Numbered from the stretch's first letter, positions 1 through 6,647 are shown. The stretch is DNA of 6,733 bases from an uncultured beta proteobacterium (GCA_903868285.1 CAIPUP010000115.1:1-6733); one strand, 5' to 3'. The notes: generated by a model from the sequence alone, not told the origin. Numbers and translations are program-made.

Positions 1-900
1 AATGCCATCGTCAACATGAATGAAGACGGCACGGTGACGCTGATGACCGGTGCTGCCGGTCTTGGCACCGGCGCGCATACCGCACTGGCGCAGATCGTGG
101 CCGAAGAACTGGGTGTGCGCTTTGAGGATGTCAGCGTGGTGCATGGCGACACCGACATCGTGCCGTGGGACATCGGTGCCTTTGCCAGCCATACCACCTA
201 CATGGTGGGGCGGGCGGCGCAAATGGCGGCCAGTCAGGTCAAGCAACAGGTGCTCGAGCGTGCCGCGGAACGGCTGGAGGTGGCGGTCGAGGATCTTGAA
301 GCCCGTCTGGGCGTGATTGCGGTACGGGGCGTGCCGGCCAAACAGATCACGGTGCGCGAGGCGGTGGCGGCGGCGCGTGGCATACCAGCAGCGCATCTGG
401 TGGCAACCGGTACCTACACGCCGACCAAGTCCTATTCCTTTGGCGCGCATTTCGTGCAGGTGCAGGTGGATACCGAAACCGGTCAGGTGGAGGTGCTGCA
501 AGTGGTGCCAGTACATGAAATCGGCAAGGTGATTCATCCAGTGGCAGCGGCGGGTCAGGTCGAGGGCGGCATACAGCAGGGCATCGGTCATACCTTGTCC
601 GAGGACTATGTCATCGATCTGAATACCGGTCGCTCGCTCAATCCGAGCTTCGTCGATTACAAGATGCCGCTGTCAATGGATATGCCGCCGATACGCACCA
701 TCCTGCTGGAGACCGCGCCCGATCCGGGTGGGCCCTGGGGTGCCAAGGGTGTGGGTGAAGATCCGATCATTGCCATCGGACCGGCCATCGCCAATGCCAT
801 CTACAACGCCATCGGTGTGCGCTTTCGGCATTACCCGATCACGCCCGAGCAGGTGTTGCAGGGCTTGCGTCAGGCACAGCGCGACAAGGCGGCGGCATGA
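1..900 (+). CDS. Molybdenum hydroxylase large subunit, C-terminal part (xanthine dehydrogenase/aldehyde oxidase family)
   Basis: This is the molybdopterin-cytosine-dinucleotide-binding subunit of a cytosolic molybdenum hydroxylase, which inserts water-derived oxygen into an aromatic or heteroaromatic ring or an aldehyde. The frame is open from base 1 with no start in the window, so the N-terminal half (roughly 450 residues in typical members) lies to the left. Numbering codons from base 1, a cofactor-binding glycine motif GTGAHT is at 22-27, a YSFGAHFVQVQVD segment typical of the family at about 145-157, and GAKGVGED at 247-254. Glu253 matches the catalytic base of xanthine dehydrogenase (bovine Glu1261). 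The segment from YSFGAH through LNPSFVDY recalls 4-hydroxybenzoyl-CoA reductase alpha and nicotinate or picolinate-type hydroxylases, so the substrate is undetermined. The FeS and FAD subunits are not visible and may lie upstream. The stop codon overlaps the next gene's start (ATGA). Confidence 0.95.
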   Translation, partial: NAIVNMNEDGTVTLMTGAAGLGTGAHTALAQIVAEELGVRFEDVSVVHGDTDIVPWDIGAFASHTTYMVGRAAQMAASQVKQQVLERAAERLEVAVEDLEARLGVIAVRGVPAKQITVREAVAAARGIPAAHLVATGTYTPTKSYSFGAHFVQVQVDTETGQVEVLQVVPVHEIGKVIHPVAAAGQVEGGIQQGIGHTLSEDYVIDLNTGRSLNPSFVDYKMPLSMDMPPIRTILLETAPDPGGPWGAKGVGEDPIIAIGPAIANAIYNAIGVRFRHYPITPEQVLQGLRQAQRDKAAA

Positions 901-1892
901 GTGACATGACAGCAACACCGGTACCGGTGACCATACTGACCGGCTTTCTCGGTGCCGGCAAAACCACCTTGCTGAACTACATTCTCAAGCAGCGGCATGG
1001 GTACAAGATTGCCGTGATTGAAAACGAATTCGGCGAGGTCGATATCGACTCCGACCTGGTGATGACCTCGGAAGAAGAGATCTACACCATGACCAATGGC
1101 TGCATCTGCTGTGTTGCCGATGTACGCAATGACCTGATTGATGTCATGCGCAAGTTGCTGGCACGTCCCGAGAAGCTGGATTGCATTCTGGTGGAAACCA
1201 GCGGTCTGGCCGATCCGACACCGGTGGCAACGGCGTTCTATGTCGATAACGATGTGCGCGATCGGGTCAGCCTGGATGCCATCGTCACCATGGTGGATGT
1301 GATGCATATCGGTCAGCATATCGATGATCCGGTGCTCGATGGTCGCGACAATCAGGCGGTGGATCAGATCGTCGCTGCTGATCGCATCCTGCTCAACAAG
1401 ATCGATCTGGCGAATGCATCGCACATCGCCGCCGTCGAGCACAGCGTGCGCAAACTCAATCAGACCGCCGAGCTCTTGCATTGCAGTCATGGCCAGGTCG
1501 ATCTGGATCGCATCCTGGGCATCGGCGCCTATGCACGTGCCAACAGCATGGCTTCGGCACCGGATTTTCTGGACGATCGCAGCCATGAACATGATCCGAG
1601 CGTGGATTCGGTCTCCATCGTGTTCAAGCAGCCTTTCGATGCCACGCGCTTGCGTGCCCATCTGGCCACGCTACTGGCCGAGCGTGGCACCCAGATCTAT
1701 CGCCTCAAGGGCATCCTCGCCATTGCCGGCGACACCCGCCGGCATGTGCTGCAGGCGGTGCACAGCCTGATGGACCTCAGTCCGGCCGATCCCTGGGGCA
1801 GCGAAGCACCGCGCAGCAAGCTGGTGTTCATCGGACGGGAGCTGGACCGTATCGCCCTGGAGGACGGTCTGGCGGCCTGTCTGGTTCAGTAG
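897..1892 (+). CDS. CobW/COG0523-family GTP-dependent metallochaperone
   Basis: This is a 331-residue G3E-family P-loop GTPase of the COG0523 group. Members use GTP hydrolysis to deliver metals (zinc, cobalt or iron, depending on subfamily) to client enzymes in the cytosol. Visible motifs are Walker A GFLGAGKTT (16-24), ENEFGEVDID (42-51), the hallmark metal-binding CxCC as CICC (69-72), ETSGLADP (100-107), the guanine-specificity NKID (167-170) and a short HEHD (230-233) in the linker. These are followed by a CobW C-terminal domain from about 237 to the end. The start is set by the ATGA overlap with the preceding Mo hydroxylase gene and by an AAGG Shine-Dalgarno-like sequence 7 nt upstream (886-889). 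Translational coupling to the Mo hydroxylase suggests a role in maturing that enzyme or another metalloenzyme of the pathway, which is inference. The long histidine-rich loop seen in some zinc chaperones is absent. It is not cobalamin-biosynthetic CobW by context. Confidence 0.95.
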   Translation: MSDMTATPVPVTILTGFLGAGKTTLLNYILKQRHGYKIAVIENEFGEVDIDSDLVMTSEEEIYTMTNGCICCVADVRNDLIDVMRKLLARPEKLDCILVETSGLADPTPVATAFYVDNDVRDRVSLDAIVTMVDVMHIGQHIDDPVLDGRDNQAVDQIVAADRILLNKIDLANASHIAAVEHSVRKLNQTAELLHCSHGQVDLDRILGIGAYARANSMASAPDFLDDRSHEHDPSVDSVSIVFKQPFDATRLRAHLATLLAERGTQIYRLKGILAIAGDTRRHVLQAVHSLMDLSPADPWGSEAPRSKLVFIGRELDRIALEDGLAACLVQ

Positions 1893-1924
1893 CTGCGCCT
1901 TGACTGCGCGGTGCCAGGCGCAGC
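1892..1924. terminator. Inverted repeat between convergent genes, possible bidirectional terminator
   Basis: A perfect 9-bp inverted repeat has arms GCTGCGCCT (1892-1900) and AGGCGCAGC (1916-1924) around a 15-nt loop. It fills the 37-nt gap between the converging stop codons of the CobW-like gene and the solute-binding protein gene. Its position fits a shared transcript end for both strands. Neither side is followed by a run of T, so it is not a classical intrinsic terminator. It could be a 3'-end-stabilising hairpin or work with Rho. Confidence 0.45.
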
Positions 1925-1929
1925 CCTGA

Positions 1930-2949
1930 TTACTCCAGGCGGGCGCCGGTGTCCTTGACGATCTTGGCCCAGCGCGCCAGTTCGTTGCGCACGTATTCGC
2001 TGTAGGCCTCCACGCCCATGCTGACCGGTGCGCCGGCTTCAGTTGCCAGTCGCTCCTGGAAGTCGCTCGATTGCACGATGCGCCCCAGCAAGCCGTTCAG
2101 GCGGCTAATGATGTCGGCTGGCGTCCCCGCCGGCGCCATGACGCCGAACCACGATTCCATGTGATAGCCAGGCAAGCCGGATTCCGACACGGTTGGAATA
2201 TTGGGCAGGGTACTGGCGCGACGCGTGCCGGTCACCGCTAACGCATTCAGCTTGCCGGCGCGCACATGCTGCATCACCGAGGGCACCGAGGCGAACATGA
2301 CATTGACCTGGCCCGCCACCAGGTCGAGTACCGCCGGTCCGGTGCCTTTGTAGGGCACGTGCACCATGTCGATGCGCGCCTCCAGCTTGAAGGTTTCGGC
2401 CGCCAGATGTGCGCCGCCGCCAGAGCCGGCCGAGCCATAGTTCAGTACGCCCGGCTTGCTGCGCGCCAGGCTGATGAGTTCCTTGACACTGCTGAGCTTG
2501 GTCGAGGGATGTACTGCCAGCAGCAGCGGAAACGACGCCAGCGGTGCCACTGGCGAGAAGTCACGGCTGAGTGAATACGGCAGCTTGGCATACAGGCTTT
2601 GATTGGCTACCACGCCCGAGGACAGCAGCAACAGGGTGTAGCCATCCGGCGCCGCCTTGGCTACGGCCTCCACCGCGATATTGCCGCCAGCGCCACCACG
2701 GTTCTCCACCACGATTTGCTGACCGAGTGCATCGCCCAGTTTGAAGGCGGCAGCGCGGCCGATGATGTCGGCCGGTCCGCCCGGAGGAAAGGGGATCAAC
2801 ATGCGCAGCGGCTTGTTGGGATACGTGCCCTGGGCCTGCGCCAGCGGGCTGCAGAGGATGGCGAGCGATAGCGGCAGTAAGCATTGCAGCAGCAGATTCA
2901 GGAAAAGCGCGACTGGTGACAGGGTTGGGTTTTTTTGCAGGGTTTCCAT
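1930..2949 (-). CDS. Periplasmic solute-binding protein, TctC/Bug family (tripartite tricarboxylate transporter)
   Basis: This is a 339-residue extracytoplasmic binding protein that captures small carboxylates or related acids in the periplasm for a TctA/TctB-type permease. A Sec signal peptide is visible: Lys6, a hydrophobic core at about 13-33, and an AQA cleavage site after residue 39. Cys33 lacks a proper lipobox, so it is not a lipoprotein. Family motifs follow: YPNKPLRMLIPFPPGG (43-58) with Asp61, VENRGGAGGNIA (81-92), APDGYTLLL (100-108) and VPYKGTGPAVLDL in the middle. Length is normal for Bug proteins. The start is the only Met that includes the signal peptide, although no good Shine-Dalgarno sequence precedes it. 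It is the last gene of the - strand cluster, 91 nt after the UbiD-like gene. No TctA or TctB is in the window, so it either uses a permease encoded elsewhere or is an orphan receptor, as is common for Bug proteins. The substrate is probably the aromatic acid degraded by the cluster (inference). Confidence 0.95.
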   Translation of the reverse strand: METLQKNPTLSPVALFLNLLLQCLLPLSLAILCSPLAQAQGTYPNKPLRMLIPFPPGGPADIIGRAAAFKLGDALGQQIVVENRGGAGGNIAVEAVAKAAPDGYTLLLLSSGVVANQSLYAKLPYSLSRDFSPVAPLASFPLLLAVHPSTKLSSVKELISLARSKPGVLNYGSAGSGGGAHLAAETFKLEARIDMVHVPYKGTGPAVLDLVAGQVNVMFASVPSVMQHVRAGKLNALAVTGTRRASTLPNIPTVSESGLPGYHMESWFGVMAPAGTPADIISRLNGLLGRIVQSSDFQERLATEAGAPVSMGVEAYSEYVRNELARWAKIVKDTGARLE

Positions 2950-3025
2950 TGCGTATTTCTGTTGATTGATATTTCAGGTGAATGTGCGCGAACAACGCGC
3001 CCCTTGGCTCTAGCAACAACGATGC

Positions 3026-3052
3026 CAGCGCCGCCAGGCCTTATTGGCGCTG
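3026..3052 (-). other. Inverted repeat at the 3' end of the UbiD-like gene
   Basis: Perfect 7-bp arms CAGCGCC (3026-3032) and GGCGCTG (3046-3052) flank 13 nt that include the UbiD-family stop codon (3041-3043). A shifted alternative pairing is CGCCA (3032-3036) with TGGCG (3045-3049). On the - strand transcript the hairpin would sit at the end of this gene and before the solute-binding protein gene. No strong U tract follows. It may be a partial terminator or a processing/stability element that separates expression of the two genes, or it may be a chance feature of GC-rich DNA. Confidence 0.3.
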
Positions 3053-4453
3053 CAGGCGTCCGAGAATTTCCTGTGCCCGGGTCATGGCCTGATCGGACAG
3101 GCGCGCCCGCAGACCATCGAAATCCGGGCCACGGGTGGCATCCAGTCCCATGCGCGAGGTGGTGCCGATGCCCGAGGCCGAGGGGTCGAGTGCGCTGCCG
3201 GGCAGTCCGTCCATGATCACCACATCACGATGCGGCTGGAAGTGGGTGGCCAGTGCCCACAGTACGTCTTCGTCGCGCATGATGTTGACGTCCTCATCCA
3301 CCGCGATGACGGTCTTCAGATAAGGGTCCCAGCCCAGCAGCCCAAGCATGATCTGGCGCGCTTCGCCCGGGCGCGCCTGGCGCAAGGCGACATAGGCATG
3401 AAAGTGCGTGCCCGAGCTGGGGTAGTGCACTGCCGTCACACTGGGGAAACGCTCCTTCAACTTTTCCACCATTTCCGATTCGCGGGGCACCCGTCCCAGG
3501 TTCAGATGCTCGGCGGAGTTGCCGCCCAGTACATCCACCAGCATGGCATCGCGCCGGCGCAGGATGCTTTGCACCCGGAACAGATTATTGGTGGAGCGGT
3601 TGGAGGAGTAACCGGTGAATTCGCCAAACGGGCCTTCATCGACCTTCTCGGTCGGATCGATCTCGCCTTCGAGCACGTATTCGGCATAGGCCGGCACGGC
3701 GATGCCATGACGCGGTGTGCGCACCACCTCCAGCGCGGCGCCAAACAGGCCACCGGCGACGTGACGCTCGTCCATGCCCAGCGGCAGACGCGCCGCGCCG
3801 GCCAGCATGAACAGCGGATGGGCGCCGATCACCATCGCTGCCGCTAGCGGTCGTCCCAGTTCCTGTGCCGCTTGAAACAGCCGCCACAGATGGCCGCGTG
3901 AATGCAGGCTGGTGGCCAGTGCATCCTTGCCATGCAGCATGGCGCGATGAAAGCTCATGTTGCCGTAGCCCTGCTGCGGATGCTCGGCAATGATCACGCC
4001 ATTGGTGATGTAGGGCGCACGGTCGGTGGCAAAGTGATGCAGCAGTGGCAGGCTGTGCAGATCGATGTTGTGCTGTTGCACCAGATCGAGAATCGGGCCG
4101 CTGGCCAGTTCTTGTGGCGCACGCAGATCGCGCGCCCGGCGCTGGTATTCGGCATGAATGCCAGCCGCATCGACCCCCAGCATGCGACCGATGCGCTGGC
4201 GCGATCCGAACAGATTGGTCACGGTGCTGGCGCTGCCACGCACAACGCCGGCAGCACCATCCGCTGGGCGTACCTGGGGGAACAGCAACAACGGATGCCG
4301 TCCCTGTTCGGCCAGGGCACTGGCGATGGCGGTGATCTCCTGATCGGCCGACACCGGCTCGCCCACCTCCAGCACATCGTCGGGATAGGCAGCGCGATAG
4401 TCGGCCAGAAAGCGGCGCAGGTCTTGCGCCGCAGGCTGGGCAGAGTCGCTCAT
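3041..4453 (-). CDS. UbiD-family prenylated-FMN-dependent (de)carboxylase
   Basis: This 470-residue protein has the normal length for the UbiD family, which reversibly decarboxylates aromatic, heteroaromatic or unsaturated acids with prenylated FMN, Mn2+ and K+ in the cytosol. The Fdc1-like catalytic set is intact. Asn165 and Arg170 in YGNMSFHR match Fdc1 Asn168 and Arg173, and His188 in SRGH lies 23 residues after Asn165 as in Fdc1 (His191). Glu229 in MDERHVAGG is the likely metal ligand, and EGPFGEFTGY supplies Glu273 and Glu278 (Fdc1 Glu277 and Glu282). The C-terminal SGIGTTSRMGLDAT (about 427-440) is also typical. No UbiX-like flavin prenyltransferase is in the window, so prenylated FMN must be made elsewhere. 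The gene lies 40 nt after an amidohydrolase gene in the same direction. The start has no clear Shine-Dalgarno sequence, but no better start is seen. The catabolic neighbourhood argues against the ubiquinone-biosynthetic UbiD itself; the substrate is unknown. Confidence 0.95.
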   Translation of the reverse strand: MSDSAQPAAQDLRRFLADYRAAYPDDVLEVGEPVSADQEITAIASALAEQGRHPLLLFPQVRPADGAAGVVRGSASTVTNLFGSRQRIGRMLGVDAAGIHAEYQRRARDLRAPQELASGPILDLVQQHNIDLHSLPLLHHFATDRAPYITNGVIIAEHPQQGYGNMSFHRAMLHGKDALATSLHSRGHLWRLFQAAQELGRPLAAAMVIGAHPLFMLAGAARLPLGMDERHVAGGLFGAALEVVRTPRHGIAVPAYAEYVLEGEIDPTEKVDEGPFGEFTGYSSNRSTNNLFRVQSILRRRDAMLVDVLGGNSAEHLNLGRVPRESEMVEKLKERFPSVTAVHYPSSGTHFHAYVALRQARPGEARQIMLGLLGWDPYLKTVIAVDEDVNIMRDEDVLWALATHFQPHRDVVIMDGLPGSALDPSASGIGTTSRMGLDATRGPDFDGLRARLSDQAMTRAQEILGRLQRQ

Positions 4454-4458
4454 GATGC

Positions 4459-4483
4459 GCGGTCTTTGAAAGCGGGTCTTTGA
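4459..4483 (-). repeat. Short imperfect tandem repeat in the amidohydrolase-UbiD spacer
   Basis: Read on the + strand, GCGGTCTTTGA (4459-4469) and GCGGGTCTTTGA (4472-4483) follow one another in the 40-nt spacer. A third, closely matching copy, GCGTTCTTTGAA, is at 5425-5436 in the spacer between the two amidohydrolase genes. On the coding strand the shared core is TCAAAGA. It lies too far upstream of the start codons to be a ribosome binding site. It may be a remnant of the gene duplication or a recognition site in the mRNA or DNA. Confidence 0.5.
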
Positions 4484-4493
4484 TCGCGGGGGT

Positions 4494-5408
4494 TTACTTC
4501 ACGCCGGCGTAGGTGTCTTTCAGCCGGGCCTGTGCTTCTTCCTGGGTGCGCGGCGGCGGCGTGGTCTTGATGCCGCACAGGCGGGCGATGTTGTTGCCCA
4601 TGTAGTCCTCCAGGCCGTCCTCATCCAGGTCCATGCCTTGCGGTGGCGGCGAGCACAGCACTTCCAGTTCGCGCAGCCACATGCCCGGCTCGTTGGGCGG
4701 CGAATCGGTACCGAACACGATCTTGTTGCGCGGCAGCTGCTTGGCGAATTCCACGATGCGCGACTGGAAGGTCCAGCCGGATTCGCACACCACGTTCGGC
4801 GTGTCCATGGCCATCCAGAATGCTTCGAAGGAATAGTTGCCACCGGTCTGGATACCGAAATGGCCGATGATGAAATTCACCATCGGAAACTCGCGGATCA
4901 CCGGATAGAACATGGTCGGAATGGTGTAGGGGCCATCGCCGGTGTGGATCAGCACTACGGTGTTGTACTTGGCGCAGACCTTCATCGCCGGGCGCAGCCA
5001 GTCCAGTGCCCGGTCGGGGCGATAGCCGTGCATGTTGGCATGCAGCTTGACCATCTTGAAGCCGTATTCCTTGATGTGGAACTCCAGCTCGGCCGCGCCG
5101 TTCTCCGGGCCCCAGCGCGGGTTGAAGGTGAAGTTGCCGATGAAGCGGTCAGGATATTTTTGTGTCAGCTCGGCGATATAGGCCATGTAGTCGCGGATGC
5201 CTTCGCGGCCCATGCGGTTGCCATCGCGATAGCCGGTATTGCCCGGCGGCGGCTGGATGAAGCCCATGTCGATACGGCGCGGCTTGCCGTTGATCATGTA
5301 GGGGCCGTCCATCATCTTGAGCATGCGCTCGCCATTGAAGGGCGTGCCGGTGTGGCGCCAGGCTTCGTCGACCAGGTTGGTCGGGTGCAGGTGGGTATCG
5401 ATGATCAT
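4494..5408 (-). CDS. Amidohydrolase-related protein, COG2159/Amidohydro_2 family, complete metal site
   Basis: This is a 304-residue TIM-barrel metalloenzyme of the group that includes ACMS decarboxylase, gamma-resorcylate decarboxylase, 5-carboxyvanillate decarboxylase and 3,6-dihydroxypicolinate decarboxylase. Such enzymes perform metal-dependent non-oxidative decarboxylation or C-C/C-N hydrolysis. The ligands are visible in order: DTHLH (His6, His8), HTGDGPY (His155), IGHFG (His183, the usual catalytic histidine) and GTDSPPNEPGMW (Asp235). KLHANMH contributes His123. There is no signal peptide, so it is cytosolic. The start is supported by a GGAG Shine-Dalgarno sequence 7 nt upstream (5416-5419). 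It lies 66 nt after a paralogue with about 64% identity (193 of about 303 positions, counted by hand) and 40 nt before the UbiD-like gene. A decarboxylase role acting on a Mo-hydroxylase product, as PicC does in picolinate degradation, is plausible but unproven; a lactonase or hydrolase is also possible. Confidence 0.93.
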   Translation of the reverse strand: MIIDTHLHPTNLVDEAWRHTGTPFNGERMLKMMDGPYMINGKPRRIDMGFIQPPPGNTGYRDGNRMGREGIRDYMAYIAELTQKYPDRFIGNFTFNPRWGPENGAAELEFHIKEYGFKMVKLHANMHGYRPDRALDWLRPAMKVCAKYNTVVLIHTGDGPYTIPTMFYPVIREFPMVNFIIGHFGIQTGGNYSFEAFWMAMDTPNVVCESGWTFQSRIVEFAKQLPRNKIVFGTDSPPNEPGMWLRELEVLCSPPPQGMDLDEDGLEDYMGNNIARLCGIKTTPPPRTQEEAQARLKDTYAGVK

Positions 5409-5474
5409 CGATGTTCTCCGTGTTGCGTTCTTTGAATGGTGCGGTCAGGGCGTGCGCAGGCTGGGACCCGGCCC

Positions 5475-6386
5475 TCAGACTACCGGCCTGGCCAGCATGG
5501 CGCGGGCTTCCTCGATCGATTGCGGCCGCGGGCTGGGGGTCAGGCCGATCATGCGGGCAAGGTTGTTGCCGAGGTATTCCTCCAGCGTGTCCTCGTCCAG
5601 GTTCATGCCCTGCGGCGGCTCGTGCGTCAGCACTTCCAGCAGCCGCAGCCACATGCCGGGTTCGTTGGGCGGGGTGTCCGAGCCGTAGAGAATCTTGCTC
5701 ACCGGCAGGTCCTTGGCGAATTCGACAATGCGCGATTGCAGGCACCAGGCCGATTCGCAATACACGTTGGGCAGGTCCATGGCCATCTGGAACGGCTCAA
5801 AGCAGTACACGCCGCCGGTCTGCACACCGAAGTGCGCCATGATGAAGTTGATGTTGGGGAACTCCTGAATGATCGGTGCCCACTCGGTCGGGATGCTGTA
5901 CGGGCCGTCACCGGTATGCAGCTTCACCAGCACGCCCAGTTCGGCGCACTTTTGCATCGCCGGACGCAGCCAGTCCTTGGCGCGGTCGGGACGATAGGCA
6001 TGCATGTTGGCCTGGAACTGCACCATCTTGAAACCGTATTCGCGCACATGCCGTTCCAGCTCGGCCACGCCGTTGGCCACGCCATAGCGCGGGTTGTAGA
6101 CAAAGCAGCCGAGAAAACGGTTCGGGTACTTTTGCACCATCTCGACCGTGTAGGCCATGTATTCGCGGATGCCTGCAACGCCGGCTTTCTCATGCACGCC
6201 ATCGGTGTAGATGGTGTTGCCCTGCGGCGGCTGGATGAAGGCCTTGTCGATACGCCGCGGCTTGCCGCAGACGGTGTAGGGGCCGTCCATCATCTGGATC
6301 AGGCGTTCGCCGGTGAACGGCTCGCCATCATGCCGCCAGGCGATATCCACCAGATTGGTGGGGTAGCAACTGGTATCGATGATCAT
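5475..6386 (-). CDS. Amidohydrolase-related paralogue with a degenerate N-terminal metal motif
   Basis: This 303-residue COG2159/Amidohydro_2 protein is the first gene of the - strand operon and a tandem paralogue of the next gene. The two align end to end with one small insertion near residue 65. It keeps HTGDGPY (His157), AHFG (His185) and GSDTPPNEPGMW (Asp237). The N-terminal HxH of the paralogue is instead Ser6-Cys7-Tyr8, read directly from codons AGT TGC TAC, and the paralogue's His123 is Gln125 here. It is also richer in cysteine (C7, C40, C94, C147, C195, C210, C215). The rest of the sequence is well preserved, with no frameshift or stop, so it is not a decaying pseudogene. It may bind a different metal, work without one, or act as a non-catalytic subunit with the intact paralogue (inference). 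The start is supported by a GAGGA Shine-Dalgarno sequence 5 nt upstream (6392-6396). Confidence 0.92.
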   Translation of the reverse strand: MIIDTSCYPTNLVDIAWRHDGEPFTGERLIQMMDGPYTVCGKPRRIDKAFIQPPQGNTIYTDGVHEKAGVAGIREYMAYTVEMVQKYPNRFLGCFVYNPRYGVANGVAELERHVREYGFKMVQFQANMHAYRPDRAKDWLRPAMQKCAELGVLVKLHTGDGPYSIPTEWAPIIQEFPNINFIMAHFGVQTGGVYCFEPFQMAMDLPNVYCESAWCLQSRIVEFAKDLPVSKILYGSDTPPNEPGMWLRLLEVLTHEPPQGMNLDEDTLEEYLGNNLARMIGLTPSPRPQSIEEARAMLARPVV

Positions 6387-6445
6387 GTGCTTCCTCTTTT
6401 CATGCGTCGAAAATGATGCGTTCGCGATGCGGTCGCTGCCGGCAT
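6383..6445 (-). CDS. Possible 20-codon upstream ORF overlapping the first amidohydrolase start
   Basis: An ATG at 6445-6443 opens a 20-residue frame whose TGA (6385-6383) overlaps the ATG of the first amidohydrolase gene in an ATGA arrangement. A nested start at 6403 would give only six residues. The amidohydrolase's Shine-Dalgarno sequence lies inside this frame, so its translation could couple to the gene. The ORF has no clear ribosome binding site of its own and its product resembles nothing I know, so it may be fortuitous. Confidence 0.15.
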   Translation of the reverse strand: MPAATASRTHHFRRMKRGST

Positions 6446-6537
6446 GGATCGCTGCGGCTTCCTGCCGCCCTGCGAGCTCACGACGCGCACCCGTCCCGGG
6501 ATCGTCCTTGGCCTAAAAACGCAATAAAATCAATAAC

Positions 6538-6642
6538 TTAGGATGTGGCGTCGGGCAGAGCATGGCGCGGTCCGTGAGCAATCTCCTGCCGGAGTCCCGC
6601 AGCCTTGCGCTGCGTGCGATCCGGCCGACCGCTTCTACCCAT
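6538..6642 (-). CDS. Possible 34-residue leader ORF
   Basis: An ATG at 6642-6640, about 36 nt after the predicted transcription start, opens a 34-residue frame ending in TAA at 6540-6538. The product is arginine-rich (MGRSGRPDRTQRK at the start) and contains LRQEIAHG, faintly like the beginning of a GntR-type DNA-binding domain but far too short. No Shine-Dalgarno sequence precedes it. It may be a leader peptide, a remnant or chance. Confidence 0.15.
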   Translation of the reverse strand: MGRSGRPDRTQRKAAGLRQEIAHGPRHALPDATS

Positions 6643-6647
6643 AGACG

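Noticed and set aside
870..1661. 263-residue open frame on the - strand opposite the CobW-like gene
   Set aside because: It is antisense to a gene with every expected GTPase motif. Its histidine- and isoleucine-rich composition is what the complement of such codons gives, and no domain is recognisable.
2917..2937. Run of seven T (2929-2935) near the start of the binding protein gene considered as a terminator tract
   Set aside because: It lies inside the coding region for the signal peptide (Lys-Asn codons on the - strand), with no GC-rich stem next to it.
3044..3847. 267-residue open frame on the + strand, with another at 3902-4483, opposite the UbiD-like gene
   Set aside because: Both are antisense shadows of an intact UbiD-family gene, favoured by GC-rich third positions. 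Neither has recognisable motifs.
5149..5760. 203-residue - strand frame bridging the two amidohydrolase genes
   Set aside because: It is an out-of-frame reading of the end of one gene and the start of the next. Both genes are intact in their own frames, so there is no sign of a frameshift or fusion.
5436..6416. 326-residue open frame on the + strand over the first amidohydrolase gene
   Set aside because: It mirrors the real gene, which has family motifs and a Shine-Dalgarno sequence. The product is low-complexity His/Val/Gly-rich without a known fold. A similar mirror frame (4638-5435) lies over the other amidohydrolase, as expected for paralogues.
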